Below are positions 32,502 to 44,670 of a stretch of DNA of 64,000 nt, in pieces. The notes beneath the pieces were generated by a model. It saw only the letters and a program-made list of their open reading frames with translations. It made no database searches and was not told the DNA's origin. Position 1 is the first letter of the stretch, and the number at the start of each line of letters is the position of its first letter. The DNA comes from Flammula alnicola. Its lineage: Eukaryota; Basidiomycota; Agaricomycetes; Agaricales; Strophariaceae. The translations under genes and the position numbers were made by a program. The stretch spans positions 1 through 64,000 of the forward strand of contig JADNRV010000084.1 of the NCBI GenBank assembly GCA_015499995.1, in the 5' to 3' direction.

Positions 32502-35304
32502 ATGCTTCGTTCACTAAACGTCTGCCACAGATGTCGTCGTTCGATTTCCGAAGAATGGTTCGGGACTTCGTCGTACACAATACGGCGGAACAAGAGTGGA
32601 ATGGCTACGAAGCCAGCTCCAAGTCGAGTGCCCGACGATACTTCCCCGTACAAGAATCGAGAAACTCGACGAAGTCCACAGCCTGGCCTGACTCGCCTCC
32701 TCGACGAGTTCGAAGATCGACCGAGCCCACAACGTCAAGCACGACCTCCCTATCGGACTATTCCAATCGATAGTGCACCTCCCGTACGGGCATCGTGGCG
32801 TGACGAGCCTCGCACAGAACATCGTGATCGACGCATGTCTGCTTCACCGCAGGAACCATCATACAACAATCGAGAAAGACGACACCATACACCAACCCAA
32901 AGCCGAGCCGAATTTCGTCCACGACCCACCGAGCCTCTAAATGTACGACACGGGTCCACTCCATTAAACCAAATCGTTCATCAGGAACCATCCTACAACA
33001 ATCGAGAAAGACCACACCATACGCCACCTCAAACCCGAGCAGAATTTCGTCCACGACCCACGAAGCCCCCAAAATCCCATGTTCGAGTTCGCGTACCTAC
33101 CCGTCGGAGCGAGGCATCTATCCCAGTCATCCCCGAAGAAGGTGTTACTACGTTCTTCGAGTCCAATGTTTCCGAATGGGCTGCCAGACCTCACACCCAC
33201 GGCCGTCTGGTGTCGTTTGGTCTACCTGTCGACGACGCCGACATTCTCCTGAAAGGATTCGTCAAGGACGTCGAAGCTAGCTCTCTCTCTGACCCCGCCA
33301 GCCATTCATACCACGCCCTCGACCGATTCTCCCAGCCACTCGAGTCGACGAGCATCGACATCATCTACAGCACCATATTCTTTTCGTGGGCGTCCAAGAC
33401 TGACAACCAGACGCGGCTGGAGGAAGAGCTCGGGGTGCATAAGAGCACGCTCGGGTTCTTGAAGCGGCTGACGAAAGCGACGAGCCGGACGTTCCCTGCT
33501 GACGAGTTCCAGATGGCGCGGGCGATGCACAGGAAGATCATCATGCACGTGGGGCCGACGAACAGCGGGAAGACACATCATGCGTTGCGGGCACTGGCTG
33601 CAGCCGAATCGGGCGTGTATTGTGGTCCCCTCCGCCTGCTCGCGCACGAGATCTGGCACAGGCTGAACACGGGCCAGATCGTGCCTCTCGGTGTCGAAGA
33701 GGACGCACCGAGCGACTCGAAGGGCAGAGGCAACCCCAAGTATGCCCGGCTGTGCAACATGGTCACGGGGAGGAGCAGAAGATTGTGGATCATAACGCTC
33801 GATTGCTCAGTTGCACCGTCGAGATGTTGTCGTTTCTTCGCCGTTCAGACGTCGCCGTCGTCGATGAGATCCAGATGATTGCCGACCCCGACCGCGGCAG
33901 TGGGTGGTTAAATGCCGTTCTTGGAATTCGAGCAAAAGAGGTCCATCTATGTGGCGAAGAGACTGCTGTGCCCATCGTTGAAGCTTTGCTCGAGCATACT
34001 GGAGACGAGTTGGAGGTTAGGCGGTACGAGCGGCTCACCCCTCTCACTGTGGAAGAGAAAAGCCTGGGCGGTGATCTGACCAAGATTCAGAAGGGCGATT
34101 GCATCGTTACCTTCAACCGGTCGAGTATCTTTGCTATCAAGAAAGCAGTGGAGGAGCTGACAGGCATGAGGTGTGCTGTGGTCTACGGACGTTTACCCCC
34201 CGAAGTTCGAAGTGAACAGGCCACCCTCTTCAACGATCCAGACTCTGGATATGATGTTATCATTGGCAGTGATGCTATTGGAATGGGTCTCAATCTGTAC
34301 GTTGTTCTCTTTCCTTCTTATATTACTCCTCTTAACGTCAAACATCTTGCAGCAAAATCAAACGGGTCATTTTTGCAGCAACGTCGAAATTTGATGGCCA
34401 CGACCTTAGCCCTCTGTCAGTCTCGTCCGTCAAGCAAATTGCAGGTCGGGCAGGACGTTTCGGCCTGCACGAAGCTCAGTCCGATCTGGGCGGTACGACG
34501 ACCACGTTGTTCGACGAGGACCTCCCACACCTTGCCCATTGCGTTGCAACGCCTTACACGCCCCTGCCCTACGCCCGTATAGGATATAACGAACAACTCG
34601 TCACGCAAGTGCTCTCTGTTCTCCCGCCTGGCACGCCCATGAACGTCGTTCTCTCTGCATCCAAATACATTGGCCGCCTACCTTCTCACGTCCGCTACGC
34701 AAACCAGGAGCAGCTAACGACCGCCTGCGCCTTTCTAGACAATCAATGGCGGAATATGACCAACGCTGACAAAGTGTCCGTGCTGTATGCGCCTATTCCT
34801 TGGCGGGACCACCATACGGTCGACATTATCCGAAGACTCCTGATCCAGCAAGCGTCTGGGGACTCCGTCAATTTCATGAAGGCGATCGAAGGCACCGGCT
34901 TCATAGAGAAGATGGAAGAAATGGAACGGAGGATGGAGCTGGAGGCGCAGGGCATGCGCATCCGCCTGCACGGCATGGCGTTCACGATGTTGCAGATGGA
35001 GGCATTCCACAAGGTCATGGTGCTGTACCTCTGGATGAGCTTCCGGAACCCTATCGTCTACTCCGAGAGCGAGATAGTTACTCCGATCAAGGAGAGGCTG
35101 GAGCGCGTTCTTAATTGGTGCTTGGACGGCATGTCGAAGATGCTTGCGACGCGGGAGAACCTCCGTTCCGTGGTTATTGACGCTGGGCGGAAGAAACCGC
35201 CTACCCCAGTGAAGACAACTGGACATAAAGTCATACCTCAGGCGCCCAAGGAACGCAAGCAGTATCCGCCGCTGAAGCCTAAGGAAATCCCTGTAGAACT
35301 TTAG
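32502..35304 (+). CDS. SUV3: SUV3 mitochondrial ATP-dependent RNA helicase (one apparent frameshift)
   Basis: SUV3 unwinds RNA in the mitochondrial degradosome. ATG 32502 opens a basic, Ser/Arg-rich presequence (MLRSLNVCHRCRRSISEEW), followed by a low-complexity linker with an internal duplicated unit. Helicase motifs: HVGPTNSGKTHHAL (Walker A), YCGPLRLLAHEIW, NMVTG, DEIQMIADPDRGSGW (DEIQ-type motif II), GGDLTKIQKGDCIVTFNRSS, GSDAIGMGLNL, and QIAGRAGRFG (motif VI). One intron (GTACGTTG donor at about 34298) is in phase. The C-terminal SUV3 domain follows and ends VEL with a stop at 35302. Near 33768 the frame changes by one base at ACGGGGAGGAG: NMVTG must join EEQKIVDHNARLLS, and no intron fits. 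Either four Gs should be five (sequencing error) or this allele is broken. Confidence 0.9.
32848..33072 (+). repeat. duplicated coding unit in the SUV3 linker
   Basis: Two direct copies of about 90 bases encode QEPSYNNRER-HHTP-Q-RAEFRPRPT (at about 32848-32940 and 32980-33072), separated by about 40 bases. This is an in-frame duplication in the disordered region between presequence and helicase. Confidence 0.8.
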
Positions 35305-35562
35305 ATCATCATTACCCCAACTCAAACTTATTATCGTATCCGTATTTAATTGAAAGCTCAAAGTGCTCTAATAAATCATCGCTTATGTATCCAGTACATT
35401 TTCTCTGCACTAATATAATATCATCGCCATCGTCTTCGATCCTACGCGGAGCCTGAGCCTCGATTTTTCCGTGATGCCCTCAGATGAAGCTGTCCCTTGA
35501 AATATCACATCAAACGAAATGCATTTCAATCTGACTATCATGAACGTCGTGCTATCTATCTA

Positions 35563-36733
35563 CTACGCTGCCCCTTTAGACACGGCTGGATCCGGAGCCG
35601 CGAAGGAGTTGCTGATCGCGGTGAAGCTCTTGTTCAAGCTTGCGATCCTTCTGTTCCTCGCTGTGGAGCTTCTTTTCCACACCCTGGAATGCAGCGCGTT
35701 CAGAGCCCTCTCGGCCAGCTGTGCGGGAACCCGCACGAGATCCGGAGGCGCGAAGGAGTCGCTGATCGCGGTGAAGCTCTTGCTCGAGCTTGCGATTCTT
35801 CTGGTCCTCGCTATGGAGCTTCTTTTCCACACCCTGGAACGCGGTGCGTTGAGTGTCCTTTCGGCTGCCAGCTGTGCGGGAGCTCGCGCGAGATCCGGAG
35901 GCGCGAAGAAGTTTCTGATCGCGGTGAAGCTCTTGCTCGAGCTTGCGATCCTTTCGTTCCTCGCCGTGGAGCTTCTTTTCTGCACCCTGCAACGCGGTGC
36001 GTTGAGAGGCCTTTCGGCTGCCAGCTGCGCGGGAACTCGCGCGAGATCCGGAGCCACGAAGGAGTTTCTGATCGCGGTGAAGCTCTGCTGGCTGCGATCC
36101 TCTTCTCCTGGAGCTTCGACCTGCACGCGCCGTGGCCGCTGGATTGTGCAAGCGGCGTGAGACCTCGTGGCCGTGCCAATCAAGGTCTTGTGAAGGCCAG
36201 CTTGAGACCTGCTACCTGAGGTGCCGGGTTGAGCAGAGGTCCTGGCGCCTGTCAAACCTGTCTTGCGACTAGCGGAGTCGTGATTCACCTCCTTGTTGAG
36301 GTGTCCAGCGGAACTGGCGGGGGTTTTGCTCAGGGGTCCTGCCGGAGTCGACGTCTTTCGAACAGCAGAAGTAACGGCCTTTGCAGCGACTTTGGGAAGA
36401 ATGGCACGAGCGTCGAATTCTTCGAAGTCGTCAAAGTCACGGGCCTCGAGCTCGAATTCGTCGTCGAATTCGCGGGCATCGATCTCGAACTCGTCGTCGA
36501 ATTCACGGGCGTCAATTTCGAATTCGTCATCGAAAGCACGAGCCTCGACCTCGGCGTCGAGCACAGAGATGTCGCGAGCACCAACAGAGGCGACTTCGGT
36601 GATTTCCTATAATACGACGTCGATACCTAGTTCGGGCTCAAGGTAGGCAGCCACTTACAAAAGGGAGGGCAAGGACGCTGCTGGCCTTGAAGGCGAGGAC
36701 GGCAGCCAAAACGAAGGTAGAGGTGAGTTGCAT
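35563..36733 (-). CDS. repetitive secreted protein
   Basis: ATG 36733 starts a signal peptide (MQLTSTFVLAAVLAFKASSV), one intron (GTAAGTGG at about 36657 to an acceptor at about 36607), then a mature protein. Its N-terminus is three to four imperfect copies of the 11-residue acidic unit AREFDDEFEID (about 36550-36415). A Ser/Thr/Ala-rich linker follows. The C-terminal half is four copies of a basic unit of about 50 residues starting KSFTAIRNSFVAPDLARV and ending near RRIASSS (about 36090-35580), then a stop at 35563. Repeat units are about 150 bases. Because the repeats are a multiple of three long, other frames and the opposite strand also look open; I prefer this frame for its signal peptide and in-phase splice. 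Function is unknown. Small acidic-repeat secreted proteins are common in mushrooms. Confidence 0.65.
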
Positions 36734-38575
36734 GTTGAAAATATTAAAATTGTAGAGTGAAATCTGCATATCAGTGAGGGTTAGAATGTCGCTCAGGCTC
36801 TTAGGGAGATATTTAGGTTGGACATACGTCGTGAAAGTTCGTGAAGTTTTAGGATATATAGGACCAGCCTAAGATCTATTGAACGGTCAAAAAATTAGTC
36901 GACCCTCGAAGAAGAAAACTTGGAGAACAAGCCCACCGAGTGATGTGAAAGTAAAGATGCACCGGGCACTTTGCTGGGGATTTCCGACGACAGCATTCTC
37001 AGTCTTATAGAGTTTCCAAAAGCATGCCAAGACAATCATTTGCCCACTAGTATGAATTTAATCCTAAAATAGCAAGCACCGCCAGCAGCGGAGAAGCTGT
37101 TATCGATGTCAAATTGAAAGATGATTTGGCCAATTCCAGGTTATCATGAGGAATCGTAGATTCTAAACTTAACTCGCCAGCGCCCAAATTCTCTCGAAAC
37201 TGGGCATATGACCGCCAAGAGAAAGATATGAATCACCGCTGAATGGAGAGACGGAGCATGTACTAAGAATCAGCACCGCTTCCTTGAGCTGAAATGTCGA
37301 TCTGGATTATCTCTAAAGACACAGGTTCCAGCCTTGATCACATCCACAGTACAATTGTAACGGTGGGCAATGTATGTACCGTTTCAGTGTCCACGAAGTG
37401 GTAAAACTCCTTGCCAGTGAACCTAACAGAGAAAATAAGGGTCTATTTCCAAAAAATACGGCCAAGCACACAAGGCTGGCTACATGAGAGACAAAGGACA
37501 AATTTAGGAAAAGCTATGTACTGGGTACAATCTAATTATTGCTCAAGCCAACTTGAATCAAATCTGCTTCAAACACGATCTCGTCGGGGAATCAAGAATT
37601 CCGCAAAACACATATGCAGGGAACGGAGCTAATGACACGCAGAAGGTGCATGCAGTCTCAGGCGGCATGCGTTGCTACTTACTTTGTTCAGGCTTCGAGG
37701 CAGTGGCGATCAAAGTGTGGCGCTAGCGCTGGCCGCGGCCACACAATGACTCTGCCAAGATAATTTCCACCAGTTGCCACCCTTTCTAAAATTAACCTAC
37801 AGCCGCCATGTGCATCAAAGGATCGTACATCGATAACACGGAGAAATAAAATGCATATGTGCGGAGGCTTCGAGAAATGGGGAAATTCCTGAAGTTACGA
37901 CCACGGTACCAGTCATTCCACCGACCCACTCGTTGGATCGATGGGTATGCTGGAATGATGATGTTTGGATCGGAAGCTTAATTTAAAGCTGGACTAGTGG
38001 GTTCCGATGGTGGTCTCCATTATGCAGGACTTGGCGATAAAGGCCAAGGAGAACAAGCGAATTTATTCTACGTCATGTTGCATCAGATGGGCCATTACAT
38101 GTAACAAGTCATCGGCAGAGGAAAGGGCGCCCGTGTAGCCCATCGTAAGGGACGTTGAGAGCGCCCCGGGATCTTGCAGCGCGTAGATTAGATTATATTA
38201 GATTATATATTAGATTATATCGTGGCTGTGCACGATGGCGCTTGAGTCTTGAAGCTGAAGCTTGACGCGTTGCCGAGCACTCGCGCCCCTAGAGTGGTCG
38301 GATGGGTAAACGCATTCTATACGAGCTCTCGGTAATGTCGTTTGCCAGGGCTCCAAAAAGAAAGCAGATAAAATATTAGCGTGTTAAAACTTAAAAGTCT
38401 AAGTTAGCCAATAAGCCATAGGAAAAGCTCGAGAAGATGTCACGGGAAAAAATACAGTGATAGAATGAGCAAGTAGTGTAGAAAACAACGCATCTATCCA
38501 TGAACCCAACATAGAAGTGGAAAAGATAAGCAACGTAAAACCCGAAATCACACTTAGAAACTACCCAGCAGACTT
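36734..38575. other. intergenic, no gene recognised
   Basis: About 1.8 kb without a convincing gene. It holds the promoter of the repetitive secreted protein (right of 36733), short frames without domains, and an AT-rich microsatellite at 38185-38220 built from TAGATTATAT units. Confidence 0.5.
38185..38220. repeat. AT-rich microsatellite (ATTAGATTAT units)
   Basis: Three to four imperfect tandem copies of TAGATTATAT in otherwise mixed sequence. Confidence 0.7.
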
Positions 38576-40145
38576 CTAAGTGCAACGGGCAGGGGCGGCC
38601 AAGCTATTATTCTTAAAGCGCCCAAACTCCCAGTTGAAGCAATCCTAAGAAAATTTCTCAGAACAGGGTGATGCAACATAACGATAGGAGCAGACATAAC
38701 TCACCGTGCAAACTCCATCGGTACCCTCCACCTCGGTCGCAGGCCTGGGCAATGGAACTTCTCTCATCTTGTTCTTCTCATCACCGTCATCATCGCCCTC
38801 AGGCTGTTCCGGTTGCTTGCGTCTCCATCCCCAGCGGAGCACAGAAAGCAGACCCTTCCCTTCGTCGCTGTCATCCTCTCCGTTGAATTCATCCTTCCAG
38901 TCGCGTTGTCCCCAAGAAGCTTCTCGACGACCACCTTGATGCCATGGTTCGCGATATTGACGGACCACCCAAGCTTCGAGACGGTGTCGTACTGGATCAC
39001 CTGCCCGTTGTGGCAGCGCGATTCCAGCGCAAACCCACCGATGGCGCAGCTCGAAGTGACGCCTGTGCAGGCACCCATGGGAATTGGGTCAGCGGTGTTG
39101 TATACGTGGGTGATATGGCGTGATGATGGCTGGTGCAGGGTAGGATATAAGTATCAAGTCATAGAATGGAACGGAAGAGACGAACCGGAGGTGGGAGGTG
39201 AAGCCTCTGCGATGCCATTTTGTCAGCTGGGGCCTCAAAGGCGACAACAGGAGCTCCGAAAGTAGCCCCCATAAGTGCAGCGAGACTTCCTCCCAAAGAA
39301 TGCCCAGTAAGCCAAATATTGGCATTTGGATACAAGTACGTGACGTTATTGTAGAGATTCTACAACGCAACCATAAGCCCTGAGTGGTATTTCGAAAGGT
39401 GGAAACGTACTAAGCCTATAGGATAAAACAATCCCTCGTCTTTCAAGGCTTCCTCAACGCAGTCTGTGTCGCACCGATACCCGCCATCGTAGCATCCACA
39501 GACGGTCGACCAAGTAGGGCCGACACGTGCGCAGCAGCACGAGAACAGGAGGTTGTCGTTCTTCTTGTCCTTCCCAACCGTCGGTCCTCCACCACCGACT
39601 AACCACCCAGGAGAAGTGCCTTTGATAGAGATTATCACTGTCGAGTTATCGCTTGAGACGAAGATGTGACCCCGCATGCCGTCGTCTTCAGGCCCCCACC
39701 CATGCGGATCCGATCTCCAGCCGTCAGAGAGGTCGTACCAGTCGCTTGCACTCGAATTATCCGGTGCATACGCATTGAAAGCCATCTGAGATAGTTGAAG
39801 CAGGGTGCTGCGCTTTGACACATCCGGGGTCGGCACCTCCCAGTCCCGCCAATCCACCGCTGGGGTCATACCAGGCTGGTAGTTCGACCGGCCTGCCATA
39901 AACGCAGCATGCGATTCCGGACGCGGAACCTTGTCATTCTGCACCTGGATCGTGAACTGGGACTCTTCCCCAGAGAACGAAGTGGCTGGGTCCAAATTCG
40001 AGAAGATGATCCGCGAATCGTTCGTAACTCCGTGTCGGTGGCGAAGCTGGAACGTTATCGGTGATGCAGAGGGTTCGTTGGGAGCGGTAGCCCACAACAA
40101 CGTTGAGATAAGCCCTTGTAAAGTCGCTGGAAGTCCAAACAACAT
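38576..40145 (-). CDS. ATG15: ATG15-like vacuolar phospholipase of autophagy
   Basis: Atg15 is a membrane-anchored lipase that breaks down autophagic and Cvt bodies in the vacuole. ATG 40145 starts a hydrophobic signal anchor ([18 protein letters not shown]). Conserved parts: [71 protein letters not shown] and the lipase serine motif [12 protein letters not shown] after an in-phase intron (about 39412-39361). Then [47 protein letters not shown] and [14 protein letters not shown]. The last intron (GTGAGTTATG to TTTTCTTAG) joins GVCT to [14 protein letters not shown], a family-typical ending, and the stop is at 38576. An intron between HGIK and DEFNGEDD (about 38960-38915) is likely but could be placed differently. 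No lesion was seen. Confidence 0.9.
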
Positions 40146-40640
40146 GGTTGTAAAGAGTTAAGATTGCCTCTGGCTTGGTGCTTCAAGGCTGTCACAAGAG
40201 GCCGTTCACGTGGGTCTGTGTCATGTGATGTCACCATTTGGACTCTCCCGCCGCCGGCGGCCCGATCCGCGGGTTCAAACGTTCAAGGTTGTTCAGTTGT
40301 ATTAAGAACGGGCAGGTTTGGTTTGAGGAGGTGAGGAGATGGTTGTGAATTGAGGAAGGTGACAGAGTTGAGGTGGTTAACAAGTGCCAGTGAATGTATA
40401 GCTTTTTGTATTTCTGTGTCGAATTATTTTCTACCAGTTTCCTCTGCGGGAACATGTCATAAGTACATAACAAGCGCGAGAGACCAAAGACCTGCTTCGT
40501 CTTTGATTCCTGAAGACCCGAATTTCGAGTCGATAATTGAGGCAAGATCGCGAAAGAAACATGAGGGAACACATAGAAAATTCTGAGGACGAAGTCTTAC
40601 AAGGTTTACGGACATGTATCATGGCGACTCTCCATAAATT
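40146..40640. other. intergenic, ATG15 promoter
   Basis: Upstream of ATG15 and before the duplicated block. Short frames are without domains. Confidence 0.45.
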
Positions 40641-43600
40641 AGTTACTTTCTTCCCAACGAAGATCCGCAATTGTTGAGGGAGGAATTTACTGTAAGATTC
40701 CCTTCAACGGCATTTGAAAACCGGAGGATGCCAGGGTCTCGTAGGCAGGATTCAGACGGACATCCAACACATAATGAAACGTCGTTAATTGCGGCACGGT
40801 TCTCGAGCTTTCTCGCGTTGATCAGATGGGTTGTGGCTGGAAAGATTAGACATTGTTCCTCCCTACCAATGTTACAATCTCCGGTTTGGAACATCTCTTA
40901 AAGGCGTTGCCTCCGAGTCTCGAGATCTGAGTTATTGATGCCAAAGAACGAAGGCGATATGCCCGGGTAGGGTGGAGAGAGCTCCACAATGCTGGTCGTA
41001 ATGGGGAAAGTAGCGAAGCAAAAAACATTTGTAGCCAATCCACGATCCGCTGAACGCTGGAGCATAATTATCTTCAGATGGATGTGATATGACAGAAAAC
41101 TATCATTTACTCACCGGTAACGATACCTATCAGAATTTCACGACGAACCACCAATCCTGGACTGGGCTACAGCAGCCGCCTAGGAGTCTCACAGTCGCAA
41201 GTATATGCCGCAGATCCTGTAACCCAGTCCATGGCGCCAAGAATAAGTGCGCTGGATGATTGTTCGTTTAATCCTTTTAATCAGGAGGTCGCAAGCGGCA
41301 GCTCAGTGTGGGTACTTCACAGAAGCAGTTTAGCCATCGGAAAGCTTGCTTTCAAATTCATATTGGTTGGTTTTGCTGAGTTAACCGAATTAGACAATTT
41401 CCGCTATGGAGACAATAGTGACTGTATGTAGAGAACGTACAATTCTTCAGCCTGAAGTTTGAAGACGTGCTGTATAGAGATACAACGATAGTGGCGACCA
41501 GAGAATCGAAGCAAAATAAAGTCTTCTGCTTGTTTTTGTTGAGGGCGAGCTTTGCAGGGAACAATTATTGTTTTCAGTTCGAAATATCGTGTACTGGATC
41601 TGCAAAATTAGGTCCTATGAATTATAACCACTGGACAAATCAATTTTTTGACTCATGAACGGGCCTTTGTTAGAAGCTTGACCCTTCTGTGCGTAGTATA
41701 ACATGGATTTGTTGTGAACGATGGTTGCATTTGAATTGGGAGATTTGTTGCCGTCGATTTTCAAATGCCGCTACCCCTTCTTGTCTGCCTCCGCCCCCAG
41801 TTCTGCCTTCAACAACGATTTTTCAGTGCCGATAACGATTACAACGGTTCTACAAGTCTCTTACCTTCCTGCGACAAGTAACGATTTCTTCCAAGTGATT
41901 TTTCGACTTAAATTTTGAACCAGCGAGGCCAAGCAGTCACAAGCGACAACCACCACCAAGTCTCAGCAGTATATTCAACAGGATGATTTTTTTTCGGACC
42001 GTTCTTTATCATCAACTTGTCGTTGGGTTGTCGGGGCGCCTTTGGATTATGGAGAGGAGCTCAGAGGAGTAGCTGATCACTGGCCTGGTTTTTTCCATGG
42101 GAAATGGGAACGGTGGCACAAGTTGAGTCGCTTCTTTTTTCTTTTCCTCAACATAGCTGAATCGCGCAACCCGCGAGCATGGAGTTGGTATCTTCCTGGA
42201 TCTTGAGGTCGACGAGGAGCAGCTTTTTTCATGAACCAAGGTTATCGCCCAAGCTACTGGAGGCTGGAAGTCTTCGGATGGACGACGATATCCCAGTGTC
42301 GGTCGATGGCCCGGAACATGCTCTCCTTGCAAACGAAGTTGGGTCTTCTTCCCCACAGACATCTGTAAAATCGCTCGCAGGTGTCTTGGCTGCCTGGATG
42401 CCTTGAGATTGAGGGGCTTGAAGGGCACCACCATTCTTGGGTGTTGACATTCGTCGCGACGATTATTCCTGCTGGCCTGTCCGAGGTCTTGAAGTCACAC
42501 AAAGGCCAGAAAAATACGAGGTACAGGTGAGTGTCCTCTCCACCTCGGTCTTCGCGTATTGCACATCTTTCCCCATAGTTCACGACCGCGTCCAGCTTTG
42601 AGCACTATCTTCGGAGGCGACCAATCCCTTTGCAACGACCAGGCTACGCGCAAGATGCATCCATTACAGTTACAAAAAAAAGCGACAACAAAAAATGGAT
42701 CTTTGCATATGCTTATTCGTCCCCTTGCTCCCGATACCCTTCCGTGGACTGGTAGCAGGACAATTGTCCACCCTTTTTGCTTCCGCCCTGTGACCGTGAC
42801 GTGACGGCAGTCACTCCAGCTCTAGCACGTCTGGGGCAACGGGAAGCAGGGGATGGTCGCAAGGCCTAGGGACGCGTAAAGGACGCGTAAAAAGCGGAAG
42901 AGTACGCCATGGGATGCAAAACGCGAACGGCGAAGCCAACGATCCAGAATTCCGCGAGATATCCTTCCCGGAGGGTGTGTCCGCGAAATTCCTGCAGTTG
43001 CATGACGGCGCCGAAACTCCCTACATGATGCATGTCTGTTCAGCTCAAGGATCCATTGGAACCAAGAGCTGCTTCGGCATCTGGCTGAGAGGCCCTCGGG
43101 CGTATTGGAAAAGGTATGGATAGTTGTGCCCGCTGTAGTGGCCAAACCCGATTCCAGCAGGCACGAAGCATGTCACATTCCACGAAGAACACAGCACAGT
43201 CGACAGAGACATCTGCCAAACCTCTTCAAGGTACCTTCTTTCTCGTGTATACGGGCCCGTTTTCTGACAGTGAATGCTCGGTTATAGAGTCGCCGCTGGG
43301 TATGGAAAATCTAGCAAATAAAAAGAATCTCGGGTGATCAAGATGTCTCCAACATCAGCTTTCCACTGCATTTCATAAGAACGACGTACCATTACAAGTC
43401 GCTATTCTCGTATTCCGAAGCCTTCGACCACCTATCGCGCTCGGAGGGTCAATTCGCTCCCCAGGTCGATGTCTAGGTAGGGTTGCAGCCAATCCTCCAC
43501 TTGGAAACAATCGTCGCCGAAATAACACCATTTCTGGTCACTCTTCCCGAGCGCAGTTCAAATTCCGCTATAAGAACGGTCACCGACCCTTTTTTTTCCT

Positions 43601-43775
43601 CCCTAGTTCTCTCTCCTCTTTTTCCCTCTCTTTTTTTGCGACAACCTCCCACAAGCAAGCACCGCGACATTCCTTACTATTCTACTTTGTCGCTCTTTTT
43701 TCACACTGTGCTCGTCTTCGCCCTCGTTGCTCTCTTCATCATTCTTGAGCTCTGTCGTTGGAGGCTCACCCGAAA

Positions 43776-44357
43776 ATGTCGAATGCCCATGGTAGTCAAA
43801 TTCAACCTACCGATGGCTTAGACGCGTCCTCGAATCAGTTCAAGGCCGTCTTATTGAACCTTGCATATCCCTCACGGCCCAATACCAACGTCCCATGGGC
43901 TCGCTCTTCGGATCTATTGGTCATTAAGGCACGTTTTTCGCCTTCTCTGTTCGCTGATTTGTCCGTCTAACGCCGCCTTCAACATTTTTGTTCTCTAGAA
44001 CACGGTCAGCGAGTGTTACCATACAAGCTTCATCTATAGCAATGGCTCAGCAGGCGTCAGTCACAAAAAAGCGAAAATATGTCTCGTAAACTCATGTCAG
44101 TTCCAATTTTAGCTCGTCGCTAACACTGTCAACGGGGGCGGCGTTCACGGTGCTTTTGACCACGAAGTGTTGAGGTGGTTGAAAAAGTTCTTCTCGGTGC
44201 GTTGGCACACTCTGGATGGCTTGTAGCATCTTGATTCACACTGACTGACTGTCCGATTCTCTAGCGTCACGCGTTAGTATTTCGTCGCAAGCTCAAACTC
44301 TTCAAAGCGAAACTTTCGGTTGCCCACCTGCTCCGTCGTACACGCCAAAACCCTTGA
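43776..44357 (+). CDS. small orphan gene, intact copy
   Basis: A complete four-exon model with all joins in phase: ATG 43776 (MSNAHGSQIQPTDGLDASSN), ending SSDLLVIK; then NTVSECYHTSFIYSNGSAG; then LVANTVNGGGVHGAFDHEVL ending KKFFS; then RHALVFRRKLKLFKAKLSVA and a stop at 44355-44357. The product is about 130 residues with a basic C-terminus. The first intron starts with GC (AAG|GCACGT) rather than GT, the other two with GT. I do not recognise the protein. A second, frameshifted copy lies at 62126. Conservation of the exon layout in both copies supports a real gene. Confidence 0.6.
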
Positions 44358-44384
44358 ATCTATTCACAACTTCTCGTTAATATC

Positions 44385-44585
44385 GTATGTTTTGATGCAG
44401 TCTCACCCGTTCTTTATGCACTGATCCGATTTCCCAGATTTTTTGCCTTTTCTTGTCAATACGCTCGTTTTGATGCACACTATCCGCCATATGTTCTGGC
44501 ACCTCGTCTTGAATGCTTTCTTGCTTGGTCTTCTGACCGCCGTTTCTTGTAAATATAGTATGTTTTGATGCACGCTCTTGCCGCA
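44385..44585. repeat. three spaced copies of a GTTTTGATGCA motif downstream of the orphan gene
   Basis: The word (T/A)(C/G)GTTTTGATGCA, each copy preceded by an AATA(T/C)-like stretch, occurs near 44385, 44465 and 44560, about 80-95 bases apart. Related copies lie in the duplicated block (about 62730, 62810, 62915). It may be a 3'-untranslated repeat; no function is known. Confidence 0.4.
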
Positions 44586-44670
44586 CCGCTTTGCACTGGA
44601 TCCCTATTAGAATACCCCACGCCATTCGCACATATTTGTCGTCCACAATCGCTTTCAATGTACCATATAC

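Noticed and set aside
35519..36160. A plus-strand frame with four repeats rich in leucine and alanine (AVKLLLELAIL...) opposite the repetitive secreted protein
   Set aside because: It is the antisense shadow of 150-base repeats whose length is a multiple of three; it has no signal, start context or splice sites, whereas the minus strand has a signal peptide and an in-phase intron.
38285..38345. A stretch resembling a tRNA A-box (AGTGGTCGGATGGGTAAACGC)
   Set aside because: No B-box (GGTTCGAATCC-like) follows at the right distance and no acceptor stem can be paired.
42000..43350. Considered as a BTB-domain or similar gene because of the frames LEVDEEQLF and EFREISFPEGVSAKFLQLHD
   Set aside because: Neither strand gives a consistent multi-exon model in both duplicated copies, and the frames carry stops in one or the other copy.
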